Assembly: GCA_963837005.1 (NCBI GenBank) | Contig: CAWIMC010000001.1 | Coordinates: forward strand, 1,240,001 to 1,304,000 | Source: CALDTK01 sp963837005 | Lineage (GTDB): Bacteria; Bacteroidota; Bacteroidia; Chitinophagales; Saprospiraceae | DNA length: 64,000 nt | Direction of reading: 5' to 3' | Shown: positions 17,617 through 28,038 of the stretch, piece by piece | How the letters are laid out: each line of letters opens with the position of its first letter | Numbering within the stretch: position 1 is the first letter of the stretch | Notes under the pieces: generated by a model | The model's database searches: none | Seen by the model: only the letters and a program-made list of their open reading frames with translations | Told to the model about the DNA's origin: nothing | Made by a program: the position numbers and the translations under genes

Positions 17617-19054
17617 ATGTCTAAGCCCTCCAACCGACGCCAGTTTCTCAAACAGTCTGCCACGGCCGCGGCAGGTTTCTACATCGTGCCCCGACACGTG
17701 CTCGGCGGACCAGGGCTACCTGGCCCCGAGCGACCGCGTCCGCGTGATGGCGGTCGGCTCCGGCGGCAAGGGCCAAAGCAATCTCATCCCAATCGACTCG
17801 GAGTACATCGTCGCGCTTTGCGACATCGACCAGAAGCACGCCGCGAAGACTTTCGCACACTTTCCAAAGGCGAAGGCGTACACGGACTTCCGCAAGATGT
17901 ACGACGAGCAACTCGACAATGTCGACGCGGTGGTGGTCTCGACGCCCGACCATACGCACGCGATCGCCTCGCTGGCCGCCCTCTACGCCGGCAAGCACGT
18001 CTACTGCGAGAAGCCGCTGGTCCATAACATCAAGGAGGCGCGCCTCATGACCGAGGCAGCTGCGGCCAACCCGAAGCTCGTCACGCAGATGGGCAATCAA
18101 GGCGCGAGCGGCGAGGGGATCCGCAAGATCACCGAGTACCTCGCCGCGGATCTCATCGGCGAAGTGCACACGATGCACGCCTGGACCAATCGTCCCATCT
18201 GGCCCCAGGGCAACGCGGCCCCGACCTCCGCCAACAGCGAACCCAAGCCCGACCACGTCGACTGGGACAGCTGGGTAGGCCCGGCCAACATGGTGCCCTA
18301 CCACCACCTCTACCACCCCTTTGCGTGGCGCGGCTGGTGGGACTTCGGCACAGGTGCCCTCGGCGACATGGGTTGCCATATTATCGACAGCAGCTTCTAC
18401 GCGCTCGGTCTCGGCTACCCGACCTCGGCCGAGGCCAGCGTCGTGCCGATCTACTCACAGAACTGGAACGCCGACTATACGCCCGAGGCCTGTCCGGTCG
18501 CGTCGAAGATCAAGATGGAGTTCCCGGCCCGCGGCCCCGGCAAGCCGGCCGTCAAAATGACCTGGCACGACGGTGGGCTGCTGCCCGAGCGTCCCGAAGA
18601 ACTCATGCCCGACGAAATGATGGGCGAGTGGGGCGGCGGCGTCATCCTCGAGGGTACGAAGGGCAAGCTCATGCACGACGTGTACGCCAACAACCCCCGG
18701 CTCCTACCGCTGTCGCGCAACGAGCAAGAGACCTTCCCCGCCGAGAGCATCCCGCGCGTCGCGACGAGCCATAACATGGACTGGATCAACGCCATCAAGG
18801 AAGGCCGCCAGCCGAGCAGCCCCTTCACGAAGGCCGGTCCGCTGACGGAGACCGTCCTGATGGGCAACCTCGCCGTGCGGGCGTACAACTACCGCCTCCC
18901 GAACCCAACCGCCGACAAGCCAGACAACTACGACATCCCCGGCCGCACGAAGCTCCTCTGGGACGGCAAGAACATGGAGATCACCAACATTCCAGAACTC
19001 AACTTCATGGTCGGGCGCGAGTACCGCAAGGGTTGGGAGCTGCCCGTGGCGTAA
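17617..19054 (+). CDS. Tat-exported Gfo/Idh/MocA oxidoreductase, frameshifted near residue 33
   Basis: This is an NAD(P)-dependent sugar or cyclitol oxidoreductase family protein exported by the Tat system. The N-terminus SNRRQFLKQSATAAAGFYIV carries the twin-Arg signal. The Rossmann domain follows: RVMAVGSGGKGQ, VALCDID and the CEKPLVHN motif. The C-terminal alpha/beta domain has WWDFGTGALGDMGCHIID. The signal and the body are in different frames. Dropping one G from the GGG at 17713-17715 gives LGGPGYLAPSDRVRVMAVG, exactly what the family reads, so this is a one-base insertion or a sequencing error. Without correction the body could start only at an internal ATG (about 17744), losing export and part of the nucleotide-binding loop context. 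Confidence 0.85.
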
Positions 19055-19094
19055 GCATACCCAACCTTGCCTAGCGCTCGCAGTTACTCTGTGC

Positions 19095-19499
19095 GTGCAG
19101 ACCATCCCCCCTCCAATCCAGCGCGAGCTCGCAACCCTCCTCACGCGCATTCAGGATACGTGCCGGGTGTACCCGACCGAGTCTACCGCAGCGCGGAAGA
19201 TGACGTTCGCAACGATCCGTACCGCGGCCGAAACGGTGGGCAACGTCGTGGAGGATGCTTACGGAACCAGCGTGGCGGAGGACGTGCAGCGCCGGGTAAA
19301 CGAGATCACGAGCGCCCTCGATGAGCTCGCCGACCGTTTCGGGTCTGAAGATCCAGCGCTGTGTGGGGCTTGCGCCAAAACCCTCACGTCCGCCAAACTC
19401 GGGGGCGGCCGTGTGATGTACTACTGCTCTCACTGCCCAACGCCTATCCTGGCGGCCGTACAGGAAATTAGCGATTTGACTGGGGTCGACGTGCTGTAA
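19095..19499 (+). CDS. Hypothetical protein with C-terminal zinc ribbon
   Basis: This 134-residue protein starts with GTG at 19095. The first 90 residues are helical. The C-terminal part has two CxxC knuckles, LCGACAKTL and YYCSHCPTPI, separated by about 17 residues and probably binding one zinc. I know no family for the whole protein. It follows the Gfo/Idh gene by 40 bp. A one-mismatch dispersed word at 19367 encodes part of the first knuckle (CAKTL). Confidence 0.6.
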   Translation: MQTIPPPIQRELATLLTRIQDTCRVYPTESTAARKMTFATIRTAAETVGNVVEDAYGTSVAEDVQRRVNEITSALDELADRFGSEDPALCGACAKTLTSAKLGGGRVMYYCSHCPTPILAAVQEISDLTGVDVL

Positions 19500-20324
19500 G
19501 CATACTACGCGCAGGCCTGTCCCGAGAGCCGTATGGGGAGGCTACTCGGAGAGTCGCCCCCAGGAGCCACTCAACGCACCGTCCCCAACCCAATCTGCAG
19601 TTGGACACCCATCGTGTACAACGACACCTCACTGTACCCTGTGCGCCGAAGCGGCACCTCGAGGTAAGGACCGACCGTAAAGGAAGGCAACCTCATGGGC
19701 GCTACCGACACCCCGCCGCCGAGTCGCACACTGGACGCGAACGCTCCGCCGGGTTGACCGTCCCGCATATGGTGCAATTGATCGGGGCGCTCCTCGGCGT
19801 AAGTGAAACGCATGTCGTCGGAGAGAAACTTGAAGCTGTTGAGCCCTGCGTTGGCGAACCAGGCGACGTTGCCCTTGCGGTTTGCAGAAGTATACGTGAG
19901 CGTTACCGGGAACTCGAGGATCGTCGCGCTCACCGTAGTTTTCGAGGGCGCGATGGCATCGACAAAAAGATCCTCCGACATGTGGATCTGGTCGCGGCCG
20001 GCGACATAATTCTTCTTACCAATAAGCACCGCGGCACCTACCGACCAGTCCCTCCTGAGGCGGTATTGCACCCCGACGCCACCCAGCGCGCCGAACGCGA
20101 GCGGTCCGTCCATGTCGACTTCGTTGGCCTCTACCGCGAGAAGTAGACTTAGCGCTACTCGTGGCGACTGGCAGCAGGACTTCCCGAGCAAAGGATCTAT
20201 TTGGAGCAAGCGAGCAGCCGAAGCGTCTGCCTGTTGAGGTATAGAGAGCGACAAGAGTGGCTCAATGACCACTTGCTGCTCGCTGACACTATTCTGAACG
20301 AGCGCAAGATTTGGAGACGGGCTT

Positions 20325-20959
<635 letters not shown>

Positions 20960-20963
<4 letters not shown>

Positions 20964-21520
20964 AGTGGGTGGTGGTTTGTGGCCGGGACGATCATGCTTT
21001 CTTCGACCATGCGGCGGAGCACCCCGCGGGCTTTCGAAAGATTACTCTTAGAGGTTCCGACGGAGATACCGAGTTGGGCGGCGATCTCCTCGTGTTTGAA
21101 ACCGTCGAGGACATAAAGGTTGAAGACCGCGCGGTAGCCGTCGGTAAGTCGGCGCACCATCGCGAGCAAATCTTCGTAGCCGATGCGGCTCAGGGTGTCT
21201 TCGCGGTCGTAGGCGACCATATCGTCGTTGAGTTCCACGGTGGCGTAGGATTTTTTTTGGGTGCGCAGGTAGTCGAGGGCGGCCCGCACGACGATGGTCC
21301 GGAACCAGGGTTTGAAAGCCAGTGCCGGATCGTAGTGGTCGATCTTGCGGTAAATCTTCAGGAAGGCGTCGTGCAGCACCGCGACGGCCTGCTGGCGGTC
21401 GTCGCAGTAGCGCATGGTAATGCTGAGGCCGTACGGGAAATACAGCTCGTACAGCCGGCGCTGCATCGCGCGGTCTTTGCGGATGCAGCCCGAGACAATC
21501 TCTGTCCAGCTTGCCAGCAT
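20960..21520 (-). CDS. ECF-type RNA polymerase sigma factor
   Basis: This 186-residue sigma-70 family regulator belongs to the extracytoplasmic-function group. Region 2 is visible in LYELYFPYGLSITMRYCDDR through AFLKIYRKIDHYDP and FKPWFRTIVVRAALDYLR. Region 4 follows in YRAVFNLYVLDGFKHEEIAA and LGISVGTSKSNLSKARGVLR, the helix-turn-helix that binds the -35 element. It is 4-bp coupled to the anti-sigma-like gene downstream. The ATG start is at 21518-21520. It is divergent from the response regulator across 120 bp. Confidence 0.9.
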
Positions 21521-21642
21521 AAGGGAGTTGAGGATCGGTACGACGGGTTTCAGGGACGGTACGTCGAAGGATAGCGCGAGGGTTGCCTCACCGGAGCCTA
21601 AATTGCGGTCCGGCTCGATTCGCCGCGCCTAAACCGAAAGGT

Positions 21643-22032
21643 ATGCAACAGATCCTCCTCATCGACGACGCAGCGACGGACAATTTCCTGCATGCGCGCA
21701 TCCTCCGAAAGGCGTACCCTGGCTGCACGATCCACACTGCCGCCGACGGCGCTGCAGCCTTGCAACTGTTGCCCGAGCTCTGCACCCGCGGCTTAGACCT
21801 GATCTTACTAGACATCAATATGCCGACCATGGACGGCTGGGAATTCTTGGAGCGCTACGAGCGCCTCGCGACCGAGCAGCGGGCCAAGTGTTTGCTGATG
21901 ATGGTGTCGGTCATGCTGCCGAGTTCCGACGAGGCTCGCGTCGAAGCCTCCGAAGCGATTGCGGGTACGGTGTTCAAGCCGCTCGACGCAAACGCCATTG
22001 CGACTTTATACGACCAGAACACCGTCGTCTAG
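21643..22032 (+). CDS. Single-domain response regulator (CheY-like)
   Basis: This 129-residue receiver domain has no output domain. The phosphorylation site is visible in LDLILLDINMPTMDGWEFL (second D of LLD), with the acidic pair in LLIDDAATDN and the conserved Lys in AGTVFKPLD. The usual signalling Thr/Ser is in MMVSVMLPSS. It likely relays phosphate from an unlinked hybrid kinase. The ATG at 21643 was chosen because the upstream extension is not conserved-looking. Confidence 0.9.
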   Translation: MQQILLIDDAATDNFLHARILRKAYPGCTIHTAADGAAALQLLPELCTRGLDLILLDINMPTMDGWEFLERYERLATEQRAKCLLMMVSVMLPSSDEARVEASEAIAGTVFKPLDANAIATLYDQNTVV

Positions 22033-22063
22033 GTAACTAATTGTAGCTACATCGGTTTTGTAC

Positions 22064-22094
22064 TTGTCGTTTCGAAAACCCTGGTGTACGTTTG
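22064..22094 (+). promoter_or_regulatory. Predicted Bacteroidota promoter for the SAM riboswitch-metY transcript
   Basis: TTG at 22064-22066 and TACGTTTG at 22087-22094 are separated by 20 bp, fitting the Bacteroidota -33 TTG and -7 TAnnTTTG elements. Transcription would start near 22100, immediately before the riboswitch, which supports the assignment. Confidence 0.7.
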
Positions 22095-22103
22095 TCGCCG
22101 TCA

Positions 22104-22221
22104 ACGATTTATTTCGAAGGGAGGAGAGATAAGGCTCTGTGATCCCCTGGCAACCTCCCCGCGTCAGCCCGCGGGTTCCGGTGCCAACTCCTTCCGGGCC
22201 AACCCCGGACAAATAAACCGA
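22104..22221 (+). promoter_or_regulatory. SAM-I (S-box) riboswitch
   Basis: The region has the S-box landmarks in order. TTTATTT (22108-22114) pairs with AAATAAA (22211-22217) to form P1. GAAGGGAGGAGAGATAAGG comes next, then CTGGCAACC (the conserved GCAACC element), a GC-rich hairpin (GCGTCAGCCCGCGGG) and GGTGCCAACTCC, the conserved ligand-side strand. It binds S-adenosylmethionine and turns off downstream genes when SAM is plentiful. The next genes make homocysteine (metY at 22572 and metX at 24015). A leader reading frame starts seven bases after P1. Confidence 0.85.
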
Positions 22222-22227
22222 GCTGCC

Positions 22228-22311
22228 ATGATGCACCTTCCGACACCGCCGCCGAGCCCACATCGCGCCTCACGCCCCTGTTGTTGCTGTTGCTCCGGCA
22301 AGAACGCCTAG
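22228..22311 (+). CDS. Putative leader peptide with five consecutive Cys codons
   Basis: A 27-codon frame begins ATG ATG seven bases after the riboswitch and ends with TAG at 22309-22311. Near its end it reads PCCCCCSGKNA (Cys codons 18-22, 22279-22293). It lies between the SAM riboswitch and metY, which uses sulfide to make homocysteine. A run of Cys codons is what a ribosome-stalling sensor of cysteinyl-tRNA would need, so I propose a second, translation-based layer of control. Nothing in the sequence proves that it is translated, and no clear terminator or anti-terminator pair follows. Confidence 0.5.
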   Translation: MMHLPTPPPSPHRASRPCCCCCSGKNA

Positions 22312-22571
22312 CCTACGCCGCCTCGGTTACGGGTACAGCAAACGGTCTCTCAGGTTTTGGCGCAAGCCCAGCCACCGATAGCCTTTGCTGCCCACCTACC
22401 TAGCCGAGACCTATTGGCTTTCGTGGGGGCGACTGCTACCCCGCTGTCGCTAAAACCAGCCACCGCGCGGCCCACCCGTTCCCCGCTTTTAGCTATTCAC
22501 CGCAGCACCGAACTACGGCGTCTGTTCACCATCGTTGGCCGCGCCAACTCACCACAAAATTCCCTCCTCCT
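22312..22571. other. Long leader between Cys-run frame and metY
   Basis: These 260 bases have no supported gene. They contain a one-mismatch copy of the dispersed word (GGTTTTGGCGCAAGCC, 22353-22368) and a small hairpin-like GGGGGCGACTGCTACCCC at about 22427. A switching structure may be present but cannot be established by eye. Confidence 0.4.
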
Positions 22572-23888
22572 ATGTCCACGCACCACTTCGATACCCTCCA
22601 ACTGCACGCCGGTCACGAGATCGACGGCACCAACAGCCGCGCCGTCCCGATTTACCAGACGACGGCCTACCGCTTCAACGACGCCGCGCACGGGGCCAAC
22701 TTGTTCGCGCTCAAGGAGTTCGGCAACATCTACTCCCGCATCATGAACCCGACCAACGACGTCTTCGAGAAGCGCGTCGCGGCCCTCGAAGGTGGCGTGG
22801 CAGCCGTCGCCACGGCATCGGGACAGTCGGCACAGTTCCTCGCGATCACCAACATCGCTGGCTCGGGCGACAGCATTGTGTCGAGCCCCTACCTCTACGG
22901 CGGCACCCAGGTGCAGTTCAACGTGCAGCTACGCCGCCTCGGCATCGACGTCAAGTTTACGAAGAGCCTCGATGCAGCCGACTTCGAGTCCCAGATCACC
23001 GAGAACACCAAGGCTCTCTACTGCGAGACGATGGGCAATCCGAGCTACCTCGTGCCCGACTTCGAGGCGATCGGTAAGGTGGCCCGCAAGCACGGCATCC
23101 CCTTCATCGTCGACAACACTTTTGGGGCCGGTGGCTACCTCGCGCAGCCTCTCAAGCACGGGGCCAACGTCGTGGTCGAGAGCGCGACCAAGTGGATCGG
23201 CGGACACGGGACCTCGATCGGGGGCGTGATTGTGGACGGCGGCAACTTCGACTACGGCAACGGGAAGTTCCCGTACTTCTCCGAGCCGAGTCCAGCCTAC
23301 CACGGGATGGTCTTCTCGGACGTGTTCGGCGTCGACAACCCACTCGGTTTGCCCAACATCGCCTTCGCGATTCGCGCCCGCGTGGAGGGCCTGCGCGACT
23401 ATGGATCGTCGCAGTCGCCGTTCAACAGCTTTCTCTTGCTCCAGGGTATCGAAACCTTGAGTCTCCGCGTCCAACGCACCGTCGAAAACGCGATGGCGCT
23501 GGCGAAGTGGCTCCAAAAGCACCATCTCGTCGAGGAGGTCATCTACCCCGGCCTCGAGTCGCACCCGACGCACGCGATGGCCAAGAAGTACCTGCGCCAC
23601 GGCTTCGGCGGTGTGCTGAGCTTTCAGATCAAGGGCAACCAAGAGCAGGCTACGGCCTTCGTCAACAGCCTCAAGCTCGTTACCCACCTTGCCAACGTTG
23701 GCGACGCGAAGACGCTCATCATTCAACCCTCCGCCACCACGCACCAGCAGCTGAGCCACGAGCAACAACAAGCCGCCGGCGTCTTGCCAAACCAGCTCCG
23801 CGTCAGCGTCGGGATCGAGTACATCGACGACATCACGGCCGACTTTACGCAGGCGTTCGCGGCGGTACCGGAAGTCGCTTACGCTTAG
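22572..23888 (+). CDS. metY: O-acetylhomoserine sulfhydrylase (homocysteine synthase)
   Basis: This 438-residue PLP enzyme makes L-homocysteine from O-acetyl-L-homoserine and sulfide. It belongs to the Cys/Met metabolism PLP family. Seen are SRIMNPTNDVFEKRVAALEG, YCETMGNPSYLVPD, the cofactor Asp in IVDNTFGAGGYL and the Schiff-base Lys207 in ESATKWIGGHGTSIGG. The length is that of the long MetY branch, not the shorter cystathionine enzymes. It is preceded by a SAM-I riboswitch and followed by metX, so substrate formation and use are encoded together. A repeat-containing gap of 126 bp separates them. Confidence 0.93.
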   Translation: MSTHHFDTLQLHAGHEIDGTNSRAVPIYQTTAYRFNDAAHGANLFALKEFGNIYSRIMNPTNDVFEKRVAALEGGVAAVATASGQSAQFLAITNIAGSGDSIVSSPYLYGGTQVQFNVQLRRLGIDVKFTKSLDAADFESQITENTKALYCETMGNPSYLVPDFEAIGKVARKHGIPFIVDNTFGAGGYLAQPLKHGANVVVESATKWIGGHGTSIGGVIVDGGNFDYGNGKFPYFSEPSPAYHGMVFSDVFGVDNPLGLPNIAFAIRARVEGLRDYGSSQSPFNSFLLLQGIETLSLRVQRTVENAMALAKWLQKHHLVEEVIYPGLESHPTHAMAKKYLRHGFGGVLSFQIKGNQEQATAFVNSLKLVTHLANVGDAKTLIIQPSATTHQQLSHEQQQAAGVLPNQLRVSVGIEYIDDITADFTQAFAAVPEVAYA

Positions 23889-23891
23889 TAG

Positions 23892-23995
23892 TTCTCAGTT
23901 TACAATTCTCAGTTCTCAGTTACCCGTCGAGCGCGCGCTTGCGTCCCCGTCACGATCTGCCTTCGCGGCAGCGAACTGAGAACTGAGAACTTGAA
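23892..23995. repeat. CTGAGAAC-type inverted repeat, copy 1
   Basis: The left side has AGTTCTCAGTTTACAATTCT then CAGTTCTCAGTT. The right side has AACTGAGAACTGAGAACTTG. The ends are mutually complementary and each contains a short tandem repeat of CTGAGAA. The interior (about 23930-23970) is unrelated to that of the second copy at 41707-41847. The copy lies between metY and metX and could fold in their transcript. Confidence 0.75.
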
Positions 23996-24014
23996 CTGCC
24001 CCAATAGACTTCAG

Positions 24015-25058
24015 ATGATTCTAGAGACCAACTCCCCCTTCCCCCTCGAAGCCGGCGGTGAGCTGCCCGCACTCGACATCGCATACACGGCGGTGGGGCG
24101 GCACCCGCGGGACGGGGGGCGGGTGGTTTGGATCTGTCACGCGCTTACGGCCAATGCCGACCCGCTGGAGTGGTGGCCGGGCATGGTGGAACGCGGCGGG
24201 GTCATCGATCCCGACCACGACTACGTGGTGTGCGCCAACATCCTCGGGAGCTGTTATGGGACCACCGGACCGGAGTCGCTCGATCCGCGGACCGGCAAAC
24301 CATACCTTCAGTCCTTTCCGCAGGTCACGGTGCGCGACATGGTACGGGCGCACGAAGTTTTGCGGAAGCACCTCGACATAGATCATATCGACCTCGCCAT
24401 CGGCGGGAGCATGGGTGGCCAGCAGGTGCTCGAGTGGGCGATCGCCGACCCGGGTCTCTTCTCCCGGATCTGTGTGCTCGCCACCAATGCCGCGCACTCG
24501 CCCTGGGGCATCGCCTTCAACACCGCGCAGCGCATGGCGATCGAGGCCGACGCAACGCTTTACGACGGCACTATCGGTGGCGGTGCCGCTGGCCTCGAGG
24601 CCGCTCGCGCGATGGCCATCCTCAGCTACCGCCACTACGATGCTTACGCCAAAACGCAACAGGACGGCAACACCGAGAAAATCGGCGGCTACCTCGCCGA
24701 CTCGTACCAGCGCTACCAGGGCCAAAAACTTCGCAAGCGCTTCAACGCCTGGGCCTACATGGCCCTCGGTCGGGCGATGGACGCGCACAACGTCGGCCGC
24801 AACCGCGGAGGGATCCCAGCTGCCCTTAATCAAATCACCGCCGCAACCCTCGTCATGTCAATCGACAGCGATCTTCTTTTCCCTCCCCGCGAGCAACAAC
24901 TTCTCGCCGAGCACATTCCCGGTGCCGAATGGCAGGTCTTCGACAGTTTCTTCGGCCACGACGGTTTTCTCACCGAAACCCGACAGATCGCGGCGTCGCT
25001 CGAGGCCTGGTTGCCAGCCAGGGAGCTTCAACGTAAACACAGCGCTCACCACACCTAG
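24015..25058 (+). CDS. metX: Homoserine O-acetyltransferase
   Basis: This 347-residue alpha/beta hydrolase-fold enzyme activates homoserine with acetyl-CoA, supplying MetY. The nucleophile Ser132 is in DLAIGGSMGGQQVLEWA. The catalytic Asp is in LVMSIDSDLLFPP and the His in FGHDGFL. The family oxyanion region VWICHALTANADP and CYGTTGP are also present. The ATG at 24015 (MILETNSP) fits the family start better than the upstream in-frame start. It forms a methionine operon with metY. Confidence 0.93.
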   Translation: MILETNSPFPLEAGGELPALDIAYTAVGRHPRDGGRVVWICHALTANADPLEWWPGMVERGGVIDPDHDYVVCANILGSCYGTTGPESLDPRTGKPYLQSFPQVTVRDMVRAHEVLRKHLDIDHIDLAIGGSMGGQQVLEWAIADPGLFSRICVLATNAAHSPWGIAFNTAQRMAIEADATLYDGTIGGGAAGLEAARAMAILSYRHYDAYAKTQQDGNTEKIGGYLADSYQRYQGQKLRKRFNAWAYMALGRAMDAHNVGRNRGGIPAALNQITAATLVMSIDSDLLFPPREQQLLAEHIPGAEWQVFDSFFGHDGFLTETRQIAASLEAWLPARELQRKHSAHHT

Positions 25059-25213
25059 CATTCCCCTCTTTATCCCAAAGACGCTACTCGAATCCAATAG
25101 GTCTCCACGTACGAGCTTATGCGGCTTTGCGTTACGCCAGCCGCAGGCTACCCCACCAGAGCTCGCCAGCGCAGCCCTTCCAACGTTAAACTCTACTTCA
25201 TAACCCCTCCCCC

Positions 25214-25843
25214 ATGTCCCTCCGACTCGGCGATACCGCCCCCGATTTCACCGCCCATACCACCGAGGGCGAACTCTCCTTCCACGACTGGCTCGGCGAT
25301 AGCTGGGGCCTGTTTTTCTCCCACCCGGCCGACTTCACCCCCGTTTGCACCACCGAACTCGGCCGTACGGCCAGCCTCTCCGCTCAATTTAAGCGCCGCG
25401 GCGTCAAGGTGATTGCCCTGAGCGTCGACCCCCTCGGCAAACACCACGACTGGCTCGCCGACATCGAGGAGACGCAAGGCTCCGCCGTTGACTTCCCGAT
25501 CATCTCCGATGAGGACCGCAAGGTGTCCGAGCTGTACGACATGATCCACCCTGGGGTGAGCGAGAAGGCGACCGTCCGCTCGGTGTTCATCGTCGGACCG
25601 GACAAGAAGATCAAGCTCACGCTCACCTATCCCCCGAGCACGGGCCGCAACTTCCAGGAGATCATCCGCGTGATTGACTCTCTCCAGCTCACTGCCCACC
25701 ACTCCCTCGCGACCCCAGCCGACTGGGAGGCGGGCGACGATTGCATTATCTCGCCGAGCGTAAGCGACGAACAGGCGGCCGAGCGCTTCCCCGGTTACGT
25801 GACGGTGAAACCGTACTTGCGGACGACGAAGGCACCGGCGTAA
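25214..25843 (+). CDS. Peroxiredoxin, Prx6 (1-Cys) type
   Basis: This 209-residue cytoplasmic peroxidase reduces hydrogen peroxide and organic hydroperoxides. The active site is HPADFTPVCTTELG with peroxidatic Cys45. The Prx6-type C-terminal extension is present (PADWEAGDDCIISPSVSDEQ, then GYVTVKPYLR), including a second Cys in DDCII. Arg in the family position is in KATVRSVFIVGPDKKI. It is a separate gene 155 bp after metX. Confidence 0.93.
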   Translation: MSLRLGDTAPDFTAHTTEGELSFHDWLGDSWGLFFSHPADFTPVCTTELGRTASLSAQFKRRGVKVIALSVDPLGKHHDWLADIEETQGSAVDFPIISDEDRKVSELYDMIHPGVSEKATVRSVFIVGPDKKIKLTLTYPPSTGRNFQEIIRVIDSLQLTAHHSLATPADWEAGDDCIISPSVSDEQAAERFPGYVTVKPYLRTTKAPA

Positions 25844-25943
25844 ATCTTCAATACGCTATGCTCGGGCGAGAACTTTCCCCACCCGGGGCAACCCTCTCCT
25901 ACCCGAGTGAGGTATAGGCGACGAACCTAAACTTCCTCGCACG

Positions 25944-27951
25944 ATGAACTTCGATACCCTCCGCTGGCGTCACGCCGCGGCCAGCCTCCTCTTTGCCCTC
26001 TTGTTAGCGCCTTTCGGCAAAACCTTCGGGCAGTCCTCCGTCTCCGGCGGCAACATCGCCCTCGCCGGAGGGTCTACGATGACCTCGATTTGCGTCGACG
26101 CCACCCCCGACCCCCTCGACGTGACTCGCGACGGGACGGCTGTTGGACAGAATGCCCTCTGGGTCATTACCGACGATGCCGGCAAGATCCTCGGATTGCC
26201 ACCACGCCCGCCCTTCGACCTTAACGGCGCAGGTCCAGGCACCTGCCAGATCTGGTACCTGCGGTACAACGGCATCGTGTCCGGAGTCGTGATGGGTGCC
26301 AACATTGCCAACTTCAGTGGCAATTTCTCCTTTTCGAACCCAATCACCGTCGTGCGCAACGAGCCCAAAGGCGGTACACTCGCCTTCGCCGACGGCACTA
26401 CCGAAGCGACGATCACCGTCGACGGTACGCCTGATCCGCTGGCTGTCGCCCTCTCCGGCGATCGTGCGGGCACTAACCGCGCGTGGGTAATCACCGACCT
26501 CACCGGTACGATTCTCGGTCTGCCGATGGCTCCACCCTTCGACCTCGACGGTGCCGGTCTCGGCACTTGCCTAATCTGGTACCTCCGCTACGAAGACGGT
26601 CTGACCGGTCTCACCGCCGGAGCGAACGCCAATGCCCTTAACGGCTGCTTCTCGTTTTCGAACCCGCTTACCGTCAAGAGAGTAGCTCCGGTCAGCGGGA
26701 TGGTCGCCACCGGCCAGGTGAGCATGCCGAGCGGCGCCACGACGCGCTACGTCTGCCCCGGCAACGACGGCCCCTTCACGGTCCAGACCAACTACGCCAC
26801 ACCCGTCGGACAGCTCGCCTATGCCATCACGGACGCCGACGGCAAGATCCTCGCGATCTCGATGTCAAACATGATCGACCTATCGGGCGCGAGTGTCGGC
26901 ACCTGCTTCGTGTGGGCCTTTAACTACACAGGAACGATTACCGGAGCCCCTGGGGACAACGTCTTCAGCACCCAATTCTCGACCGACCAGTGGCTCATCT
27001 CGCAGAACGCTGTCGAGGCCGTGCGCCAGACACCTGAGGCTGGCACCATCAGCACCGTAGCTGGGGAGACTACCGTTTATGCCTGCATCGACGGCCAAGC
27101 GGATGTGTGGGGCTTCCAGCCCACCGGCAATAGCGGAGCCAACTTCCTGCTCGTCATTACCGACGCCAACAACATGATTCTCGGTCTCAACCGACAGGGG
27201 TTCCAGGATTTCGACGGTGCCGGGATCGGCGACTGCCGCGTTTGGGGCTTGAGCTACACCGGTAGCCTTACGGCAAAACCTGGGGACAACGCCACGACAG
27301 TGACCTTCTCGGACGGCTGCTCGGACCTCTCCGACAACTTCGTCACGGTGGTCCGCGAGACCCCCGACGGTGCTACGGTGAGCGGCAACGGCAAGCCGAT
27401 CGTGATGCTCTCCGGCGGCACGAGCGTGGTCAACTTCGCGACGACCTCGATGTCGACGGCTCGGTACACCTACTTCGTTCTGGACCCGAGCTTCCAGATC
27501 GTGGCTATCACTCCCAACGTCTACGACTTCGCGAGCGCCCCCGACGGCCAGTACCTCGTCTACGGAGCTAGTTACACCGGAGCCGTCCTGCCCACAGTCG
27601 GCGGCCCACTCTTTGGTCAGCGCATCTCCCGCGGTTGCTTCGACCTGAGTGATGGGGCGGTGTCGGTGATGGTCAACCGCGGCATGCGTTTTACGGCAGC
27701 ACCAGTGAGCACTACCGACATTCGGCTTTCGCTCGCTCCCGATAGCCGAAGCCCTTCCGTCCGTTGAACCCGCTGTAATCCGAGTCACGGATGCCTTTGG
27801 CCGCCAACTCCTGGAGCAACACGTCAACACTACCGCCGAGCTAGACGGGCTCCTACTCCACATAAGCCAACGAACCAGCGGTGTCCACTTCGTCACCGTT
27901 CAAACAGGTCTAAGCCTGACGACTGAAAAAGTAGTCTTAGCGGTGCCGTAG
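25944..27951 (+). CDS. Secreted repeat protein with T9SS C-terminal domain, frameshifted near the end
   Basis: A signal peptide (AASLLFALLLAPFGKTFGQ) is followed by five to six repeats of about 100 residues. Each has a pattern like WVITDDAGKILGLP, a (D)FDxxGAGxGTCxIWxLxY block and SFSNPxTV, and each ends near a Cys. The repeats are beta-rich and of unknown function, possibly adhesive. The long frame stops at 27767, but the next frame continues with VEPAVIRVTDAFGRQLLEQH and SGVHFVTVQTG to a TAG at 27949-27951. That is the typical end of a T9SS sorting domain, so a one-base shift at about 27725-27762 splits it. Surface-exposed or secreted location is expected. A variant dispersed word at 26009 lies in the signal peptide. 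Confidence 0.75.
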
Positions 27952-27978
27952 GGTTGAGTGCTCAGTTACGCCGCTTCG

Positions 27979-28038
27979 AAGGGCGTCCATCCGCGGGAGG
28001 TATGAGGTATGTCACCTCGCCCGCGGATGGACGCCCTT
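27979..28038 (+). terminator. Strong hairpin after the T9SS repeat protein
   Basis: AAGGGCGTCCATCCGCGGG (27979-27997) pairs perfectly over 19 bp with 28020-28038 around a 22-bp loop. It sits 28 bp after the corrected stop codon. There is no T-run, so it may be a 3'-end-stabilising or repeat-derived hairpin instead of a classic intrinsic terminator. Confidence 0.55.
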
